This document shows positions 57,207-64,000 of a DNA stretch of 64,000 nucleotides, piece by piece. The DNA comes from Carettochelys insculpta (lineage: Eukaryota; Chordata; Testudines; Carettochelyidae), in assembly GCF_033958435.1 (NCBI RefSeq), contig NC_134138.1:31402598-31466597 (forward strand). The letters are read 5' to 3'. The position numbers were made by a program, and so were the translations under genes. Positions within the stretch are counted from its first letter, which is position 1. Each line of letters opens with the position of its first letter. The notes below the pieces were generated by a model, which was given only the letters and a program-made list of their open reading frames with translations, did no database searches and was not told the origin of the DNA.

Positions 57207-59205
57207 ACTTTAAAATTGTAGTTAGTTTTTGACTCTTTTACAATTTGCTCTTGAATCTTTTTTTTTCACTGCCTAATTATACTTTCATACTTGACTTTCC
57301 AGATCATATGTGGCTTTCTATTTTCTTCAGTAGATTTTGACTTCCAGGTTTTTTTACTTGTTTTTGTTTTGTTTTTCTCCTCTGACAAAGTCTTTTTGTC
57401 TGTAACTGCCTCTTTTATTCTTTTGCTAAGCCTTGGTGGCATTTTTCTGGTCCTTGCTGGTTTTTTTTCCCCTTACATATTTAATTTAAATCTCTGGCAT
57501 AGTGTTTTCTTGAAAGTTTGCATGCAGTTTGCAGGCATTTTCCTCTTGTTGATTGTTCTTTTAATCTGTTTAACTAGCTTCCTCTGTTTTGTGCAATTCC
57601 CCTTTTTGAAGTTAAATGCTACTGCAGTAGGTTTCTTTGGTGTGCAAGTGCCATAATGAAAATGAGCATGAAAATATGTCATGTAGCTTCTGTTATGAAA
57701 ATAGGCTGTGTTATGTCAGTGTTCTCTTGTGATCCAGCAAGAATCAGCACTCTCCATGTTGAAGAATAAACCATTTTAATTCACAGGTGGAAATGAGCTG
57801 GGTGCTGGTGGCAAAGGGTGGGAAAATATGGTTTATAAAGTGTAATCACATTCACATACCTTTTGCATTCCAGTTTCCATCATTATATGGTCTAATTTTT
57901 CTAACATTGGCTCCTTTATGGTATAGTATGGCTTTAGTCACCAAAGTAAATAACAGCTTGTTTCCGTGGCAGCAATCGAAAAACAGAGTAAAAACACCAA
58001 TTTCTGTTTTTGCAAGTTTTGTCAGATTGTCATGGTAATAAAGCATTGCATCATGTTGTCATGACAACTCAAATTATTTAACTGATTTCAAGAAAATCAA
58101 AAGACAACTTCAGGAGCTGAGAATTCTTTAACTTTAATGATTTCAGCTCCTATTTTACATCTGATTTTTCCTGTTTGTTATTCTTTTTTTTTTAAATTAA
58201 GGGAGAGTGATTCATTCAGTGCTCCTAATGAGTAAAGACAAGAAGCAGTCAGTACTCAGGACTTCTTTTTTCTCATTGAGACAGGTATAATGAAGGGACA
58301 GAAATGTGGAGTCAGATACTACTGTGCCAAACCATCTCTACCCTGAGCTGGGAAAAGCTTGGAGGGAGATGAAAAAGTATTTCTTCTTATTTTTTGTTTA
58401 TTCATGGTTTTTCTTTTAAGCAAAAAACATCCCAAGGACTCCAAAACAAATCGTACTATTAAGAGAAGAGGCAAAGTCCAGTCTGTCAGAAGCAAACTTC
58501 AGCCAAACTATATTTCTTCATTGTTAGATCTTTGTGAAAACTTTGTGAGGGAGTTTCAAAAGTACTCGGTAATGGCCAAATTCTGTTCCACAGGCACCCA
58601 TTGTCAGCCCTCTGGATAGTCTACTTACTCTCCCTTCATCCCAGTATCTCCCACCTGCTCTGATCAGCTGTTCAGTGGCTTGCGGGAGAGGAAAGAGTGG
58701 GGACAGGAAGAGGAGGTGGAGAGGATAAAATGGGGTTAGGTAGGGAATAGGAAGAGGCAGGACAGGGAAGAGGTCCTGTGGGAAGGGATGGAGCAGAAGC
58801 AGGGCTTGGGGCAGAGCAGAGGTCAGGCACCCTGTGGAAGCTGGGGAGGTCAGTGCTTCTGCTCTGCTCCAATTGGAATTGATGTGTGTTTTTACCAGTG
58901 ATGTCAAAGGAGTCACATTAAGCTAGTGCTTTGCACTACTGAAAAATCTCACCCTCCATTTAATGCATAAGTAAAACGATGAAGGCCATTTTAGAGGAGG
59001 TTGAGATTAAGTGAAGATACCACAGTCGAAAGAATTATAGGCATGCAGTTTCTGTAAGATAATTATCACCATTATATGCTCTTGATGCTCCCCAAAAAAG
59101 GAACCTAAATATGTAAATATACTCAATAGAACCTTATTTAATAATATGTATTGTGTCACATGCACTTTGTTTAATTGGATGTGATATGTGCAACTAAATA
59201 GCATG
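57207..59205. other. Noncoding DNA, no gene seen
   Basis: A T-rich stretch (57240-57600) opens a 121-residue hydrophobic frame that looks compositional. A purine-rich GA/GG tract lies at about 58680-58830. Nothing is recognised as coding. Confidence 0.45.
58680..58832. repeat. Polypurine (GA/GG-rich) tract
   Basis: About 150 bp with very few pyrimidines on the plus strand (words GGGAGAGG, GGAAGAGGAGG, GGGAAGAGG). The proline/serine-rich minus-strand frames (58524-58916, 58672-58872) follow from this composition. Confidence 0.8.
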
Positions 59206-59860
59206 TGTAACCTACACACCTGAGGCGTGTGGTTTACTGTCCCATGTAGTGTTACCTAAATCACTTAGGCCATGTCTAAACTGCAGGCTTCTGTCGGGAG
59301 ACCGGAGGTCTCTCGACAGAAGTCTGCCGTGTCAGGACCATTCTGCCGACATCCCAATATTCCTCGTTCCAGCGTGAAGTTTTCTGACATTTGGACCCAT
59401 ATGGATGGGCCGAATTTTTGGAAAGCCTCTTCCAACAGAACTGTCGGCAAGAGATACACAAATCCATTGCACAATTTGCATATCTTCTGCCAACAATTCC
59501 TGACAATCTAGACATAGCCTTACAGAGAAAAAGAACTAGTTTTCTCTACAGCCTTAGAGGAGAAGAAGTCCTAGGTTTGGTTCTGTCTGTCGGTGTTACA
59601 AGTGGGGGCTAGTCTGGGATTTCAGCTGGTCTCTGAAGCTCATGCTTTTGAAGCTAGGGGAAGTATGTAACCCACACACCTAGTGGAGTAATTCATTGTC
59701 CGATGTTGTGGCACCTAAACCACTTGCATAAAGAAAACAAAACTGAGTATAATCTACAGCCCTAACTGAGGGGCAGTTGACTTTTAGCTCAGGCAGTAGA
59801 GGCTCATGCACTAAGCTCCAGAGGAGCTTCCAGCTTCTAGTCTGCCTGTCAGTGTTACAT
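59206..59860. repeat. Tandem duplication, ~200-bp unit, split by a MITE
   Basis: Unit one (59206-59267 plus 59520-59666) and unit two (59667-59860) share in order: TAACC(T/C)ACACACCT, a TGTCC-ATG-TGT-ACCTAAA block ending in CACTT, an AGAAAA/GAAAACAAAACT block, CAGCCCTAA/CAGCCTTAG, and CTGTC(G/A)GTGTTAC. The second unit also carries TAGCTCAGGCAGTAGAGGCT, which resembles a tRNA A box. A tRNA-derived origin is possible. Confidence 0.7.
59268..59519. mobile_element. 252-bp MITE, TTA target duplication
   Basis: Left GGCCATGTCTAAACTGCAGG and right, in reverse complement, GGCTATGTCTAGATTGTCAG are inverted ends flanked by TTA on both sides. The interior is rich in GTCGG/CCGAC (TTCTGTCGGGAGACCGGAGG). 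It lies only in the first tandem unit. Confidence 0.9.
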
Positions 59861-60460
59861 ATGCATGGCCTGAAACCTACTTTCAAGATGTGCTGTGAGT
59901 GATTTTAAAATATTGTTCACTGAATGATGGTAAATCATGCTAAAATTACATCCCTTGTGGATTTTGCTTTTGGGAAATACCATTTGCAAAGGCTCCTAAC
60001 TTGGCCAACTCAATACAGTTTTCACTGGAACACTCCAAGGTGTTTTGCTTCAGTGAAGAATCTTTCCTTGCTACATTTCAACTATCTACTCCTATTCACT
60101 TTACTGCCAAAACTGTTTTAAAAAAAGTTGCAATAATCGTTTCACAGTGCAGAAGTGTACTTTTCTACTGTCTTGATGTAAAAAAAAATGTCTTTGTAAT
60201 TAGTATGTAGATGAGGCTTTTTCAAGTAAGCTTTACAATTATTATACTGAGTATTCATTCTTGGACACAGACTAGCCCCATATATTTTCAGCCTAATTGG
60301 TAGAAGTTTCAGAAAGTTACTAGTGACTGAAAAGAAGGGCTAAAATTGAAATGTATGAGCAAACTGTAACTGTCACTGCCATTAGAACTCCAGCTGGTTA
60401 TTATGTATACTCATGATATATATTACATGATATATATTTACGAAATATGTCATATATATC
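59861..60460. other. AT-rich noncoding DNA, no gene seen
   Basis: An ATATAT-rich patch occurs at about 60411-60465. Frames are featureless. Confidence 0.5.
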
Positions 60461-60468
60461 ATTTATAT

Positions 60469-60774
60469 CAGCATTTCCCAAAGTGTGGTCCGTGACCCAG
60501 TACCAGTCCTTGGGAAAAAATATGGGTCCTTAAAAAATATACAAATTATCGCACACGATCCTATTCATTTGGTACATTTCATATTCTCCCAGGTAAATGA
60601 GGTAATAATAATAAGTTAGGCACTCAAGTATTTTATGTCAAGATTTATATTATTATGTAGTATTATAATAAACAGTGAAAAATGCATTCATTGTTATTTT
60701 ATATGCATTTATATTTTTGGGCCGCAAAAAAGGGTACTGAAGAAAATCCAGATTCCGACTATTGGGAAACCCTG
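60469..60774. mobile_element. Small nonautonomous hAT element
   Basis: Left CAGCATTTCCCAAAGTGTGG and right, in reverse complement, CAGGGTTTCCCAATAGTCGG are hAT termini. The 8-bp flanks ATTTATAT (60461-60468) and ATTTAGAT (60775-60782) differ at one position. The 306-bp interior is AT-rich with no coding sequence. Confidence 0.88.
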
Positions 60775-60877
60775 ATTTAGATTATAGATTCTTTTAGATA
60801 GAGATCTTTTTTTCACTCTCCATTTGTATGTTACCTAGTACAGTGGGATCATGGTCCATCACTCAGGTTCCTAGGTA

Positions 60878-61585
60878 GGCCTGGTCTATATTAAAGCATT
60901 AAGTTAACATAAGACAGCTTATGTCAACATAATTATGTCAGTCTGCACACTGCCAGTCTTGCCACAGGAGGCATAGTGCTTTTGTTTGTGTCATTGGGGA
61001 TAACCAATTGTCCTGTAGACCATAAGGTACATACATCTGCTGCATATCATTCTGACAGTGGAGCCGTGAAATTGACAAGAAAGCAAACTCCTTGCTGTCC
61101 AGCTGGTTCTACTGTCCAGTCTCTGCTCCAGGCCATGCTCCCAGCTCAGACTGCCCTGTTGCCACCCAGCTCTTAGCTCCCTACGGGGAACACAGCTGCA
61201 CCCAGCTGGGAGCTCCATGTCCGGAAACCAGTCAATTGCTGATAGGGACCAGGTAACCTGAGAGGCCAGTGGGCTCCCAGAAGAAAGATCTGTGCCTGGT
61301 GTCTGGTTGGCAGGGACTGGGGAGATGACGGGGGCAGGTATCTGAACTTCTGGCATGGATCAGGGAGCAAGGCAACTGGAGAGGAGCTGCATGTGGCACT
61401 GAGACCCCTGGTTCTTGCCCCTCCCCTCCCGCTGCTGCCCTTCTTCAGGCAGTGAAAGTGCTGATGAGGACATGTACCTCTAACAAAAGAAGGGCAGTGT
61501 GGACATGAGCTACCATACTAATTACAGCAATGGCTATAAGTTGACCCAATATAGGTTGACTTAAATGTATAGTGTAGCCATGTCC
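60878..61585. mobile_element. ~700-bp MITE-like element
   Basis: Left GGCCTGGTCTATATTAAAGC and right, in reverse complement, GGACATGGCTACACTATAC are inverted ends, followed on both sides by AAGTTAAC/AAGTCAACC and TTATGTCAAC/TTATAGCC words in the same inward order. Flanking triplets differ (GTA, TCA). The centre (61076-61440) is GC-rich with frames on both strands and no domain. Confidence 0.65.
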
Positions 61586-63394
61586 TCAGTTTCCCTCTGG
61601 CTGCTTTGTGCCACAAAAATATGTCAGGATTCTGGTTATCTGTGGCTGACACAGAATTCACCCAGCAGAGGGAAGCTGCTTGGTATTCTAAAGCTGTCAT
61701 TGCCCCTCCTACATCAGTCGTGCAGCACAGGCATTGCATCAGGGATGGGACAGAGCTCTTCTCCCCTCACCCACCACTGACATTACACCTTTTAATGCCT
61801 TTATTGGAGTGGTGTGAGTTAAAACAGCCAGTGATGAAGCTGCCCAGTTCAATATCAGGGACTTGTTAATACTGCTCAATACTTCCTTTCTCCCGCCATG
61901 CTATTTATTATTAGCAAATGCAGAACTGACATAAAACAAATACAGTCCAGTACCATTGGGAACAAACTAGCCACATTTGGGCTGCTATGCACTGTTTTAG
62001 TTTCTCCAGAAGACAAGAACATAGCAGTTTTGCCCTGCCCTGCTCCTCTGCAGCAGATGGAGTTCATACACAGGGGAGATGTGATCTCTGTATTGATTTC
62101 AGATTGCATGTATCTATTAATATTCTATTTTGTTTACACTGCATCTAAACAGCATATTACAATTATACATGCTTATTACCATGGCAATTTGATTAGCAGA
62201 TTCTTTAATGAAAGCCCAATGAGGAGAAAGAAAAGTGGAAACTATTTTGAGCCTGATTTTTCATGTGCTCTTTCTGTTAACTAACACTGTAAGTTTCTTT
62301 GATCTAATTTCCTTCATTCAGTCCATCTAGTGCTGCCTCTCCACTCACTTTTAACAAACTATTTAAGAGCTGTGCAAGTTGCAACATGTTTTAGGCTTTA
62401 ATAGTGGCCAGGTAGTATTATACTATTTTTAATGAATGTCTGTTTTCTATTCTTTACTATGCTTTCTTTGGAAAAAGGCCCATGAAACAAAGTATTAAGA
62501 AAACACACTGCTGCCCTGGAATGTGTATATTAGCTGCAGATTATTTCCTATTAGCAGATTAGCTGCAAGGCTATTGGCTCAAAAAGGTCTTTGAGAGTAT
62601 TTTGTTTTGTAACTGATTCAAGCCATGGGAGAGAATTGCCACCATGATTGGAAAGAAGAATTAGCTACTGTTGCCATGGCCACTGGAGTTCACAGTTCCA
62701 TTGTTAGCTCTAGTGCTCCAGAATGAGATGCCCCAGCATGAGTTCTCTTCCTTTGTTAATGAAATGATAGAATATATTTTTTTTTGGTGGGGGGAGAGAC
62801 CGTAAAAGTCCCACGTCAGAGAGATATGTAAAATGGTATTTTATTATAGGACTTATCATTTAACTTAGGAAACAATGCGTGTACTTGCTTTATGCTATCT
62901 CTGTAATATTTGTCAGATTATTGATGTAAAATTACTTTGCGACAAAATACTTTTGTTTATCTTTTTGGTGGGGATGGGAACTATTCCAGCTCCTTTTTCC
63001 ACAGCAGAGCATGCAAGCCAACTGGAACCTGTTCGGTCCTACAGTGGGAAGAGTGAAAGGGTTTAGAGAGCCGGTGAAGTGACCCGTATCTTTACTGTGT
63101 TCCAGATCATGTTCCCTTGTGGGCTCCCTACCTGTATAACCTCTCTCACATGGAACAAATGGTGTAGGGTAGCAAGTACAAAGGGAGGGAATGTGGTAAC
63201 CTAAGTGTGTTCATCTCATTGATTTGTAGGCCACTGTTTTTTGCCAGGGCTGAATACAGAAAGGTATAGAGGCATGAAGAAAGGGGTGAGCGTCATAGAA
63301 ACACAGGCAATGTTTTGGAACAGGTTTCAACAAGTTCTCTACTTACCCTAGCCTCTGGGTGGGTTATTCACAGTAAAGAGTACTGAATCTACTA
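61586..63394. other. Noncoding DNA, no gene seen
   Basis: The frames at 61565-61869 and 61898-62284 have no recognisable domains. No repeat identified. Confidence 0.45.
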
Positions 63395-63682
63395 GGCTAT
63401 GTCTACACTTGCGCCCAACTTCGAAAGGGGCATGGTAATCAGGGTGATGGGAGACTACGAACAAAGTGCTGCAATGAATTTTGGGGAGTAAAGGCACTTC
63501 GAAGTAGCACAGACACTTCAAATGGCCTGTGGCTACACGGTATGCTGGCACTTCAAAGTTACTGCGGGGGGAGAATTAGTATAATGAAGTGCTGCACATT
63601 TAATGCAGCACTTCGTTAGTAATATCGCATCACCCTGATTACCATGCCCCCTTCAAAGCTTGGGGCAAGTGTAGACATAGCC
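63395..63682. mobile_element. 288-bp MITE, CTA target duplication
   Basis: Left GGCTATGTCTACACTTGCGC and right, in reverse complement, GGCTATGTCTACACTTGCCC are almost identical inverted ends, flanked by CTA on both sides. Subterminal blocks pair (AAGGGGCATGGTAATCAGGG against CCCTGATTACCATGCCCCCT). It is the best-preserved member of its subfamily in the window. Confidence 0.95.
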
Positions 63683-63967
63683 CTAGTGTAGAAAAAATCA
63701 ATCAGAGAAGCTCAGGTAAAAGTAGATGGGGCTATTCTGCTTGGCGTGGGTGCTGTTACTGTCTCAGATGCCTATAAACGAATTTTACTCTCTAGCAAAC
63801 AGATGCCTGCTTTTACAATGTTTAGCTCATTCAGGGTGGGAAAGGCGCATCCCCATTTGCCCAGTGTGGGGTTGATATATCCCATCATACAGTTGTTGAG
63901 ACTCTTATCTGGGACAGACAAACACAACCAGAGACTCCAGCCCTCTGGGCTTCGCAGAGCCCATGAA
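63683..63967. other. Noncoding DNA, no gene seen
   Basis: No recognised gene or repeat between the MITE and the SINE at the window edge. Confidence 0.45.
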
Positions 63968-63968
63968 C

Positions 63969-64000
63969 AGTCTGAGAGGGGTAGCCGTGTTAGTCTGTAG
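63969..64000 (+). mobile_element. Tortoise-type (Cry) SINE head, cut by window end
   Basis: The last bases read AGTCTGAGAGGGGTAGCCGT and GTTAGTCTGTAG, the intact tRNA-derived start of the turtle SINE. The body lies outside the window. Confidence 0.9.

Noticed and set aside
57291..57656. 121-residue hydrophobic frame resembling a multi-span membrane protein
   Set aside because: The DNA is a T-rich low-complexity stretch, so Phe, Leu and Val dominate by composition. There is no conserved motif.
58524..58916. Proline-rich minus-strand frame
   Set aside because: It follows directly from the polypurine tract on the other strand.
59780..59860. Functional tRNA gene suggested by an A-box-like sequence
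   Set aside because: No matching B box at the right distance, and no cloverleaf could be drawn; it is at most a tRNA-derived repeat.
1..64000. CRISPR array, bacterial operon, plasmid or phage features
   Set aside because: There are no regularly spaced direct repeats, no Shine-Dalgarno-led gene strings, and all repeat families are vertebrate.

Overview
The window looks like nuclear DNA of a vertebrate, most probably a cryptodiran (hidden-necked) turtle. The diagnostic signs are several copies of the tRNA-derived tortoise polIII/Cry-type SINE, CR1 LINE copies with the typical repeated ATTCTATGATT-like 3' end, a DIRS retrotransposon fragment, MIR/CORE-SINE remnants, and many palindromic MITEs ending in GGCTATGTCTACAC. 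The species assignment is inference. No bacterial or organellar feature is present.

I find no convincing host protein-coding exon, tRNA or rRNA gene. The longest open frames are transposon-derived (CR1, DIRS, PIF/Harbinger, hAT), come from a GC-rich minisatellite, or are antisense shadows of these. The background is AT-rich, long-decayed intergenic or intronic sequence.

Layout: 1-9 kb is quiet AT-rich DNA with one MITE (5450-5824). 9-12.9 kb holds MIR remnants, a palindromic MITE, a Tigger-like element and another MITE. 13.0-16.35 kb is one large fold-back hAT element with a transposase C-terminal remnant, itself hit by three MITEs. 17.3-20.9 kb holds a MITE end, a CR1 tail and a PIF/Harbinger element (18976-20914) with intact TIRs, a TAA target duplication and a dead transposase. 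22-29 kb carries SINEs, a CR1 tail and a pogo/Tigger-like element loaded with a minisatellite. 30.2-31.4 kb has MITEs, one nested in another. 32.95-35.49 kb is a five-layer transposon nest. 37.42-38.89 kb is a MITE whose centre is a DIRS fragment (RNase H and the start of a tyrosine recombinase). 39.7-44.9 kb has an LTR-like repeat, MITE, MIR copies and a small Tigger-like element. 46.0-47.1 kb contains a 170 bp inverted repeat, about 95% identical between arms. 48.4-50.7 kb is the longest CR1 copy. The last 14 kb is again sparse, with SINEs, MITEs, a small hAT and a tandem duplication split by a MITE.

The main theme is transposon history rather than a gene system. The MITEs share terminal sequence and 3-bp target duplications with the Harbinger element in the same window, which suggests a PIF/Harbinger-type transposase mobilised them. 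Exact target duplications let several insertion events be ordered in time.
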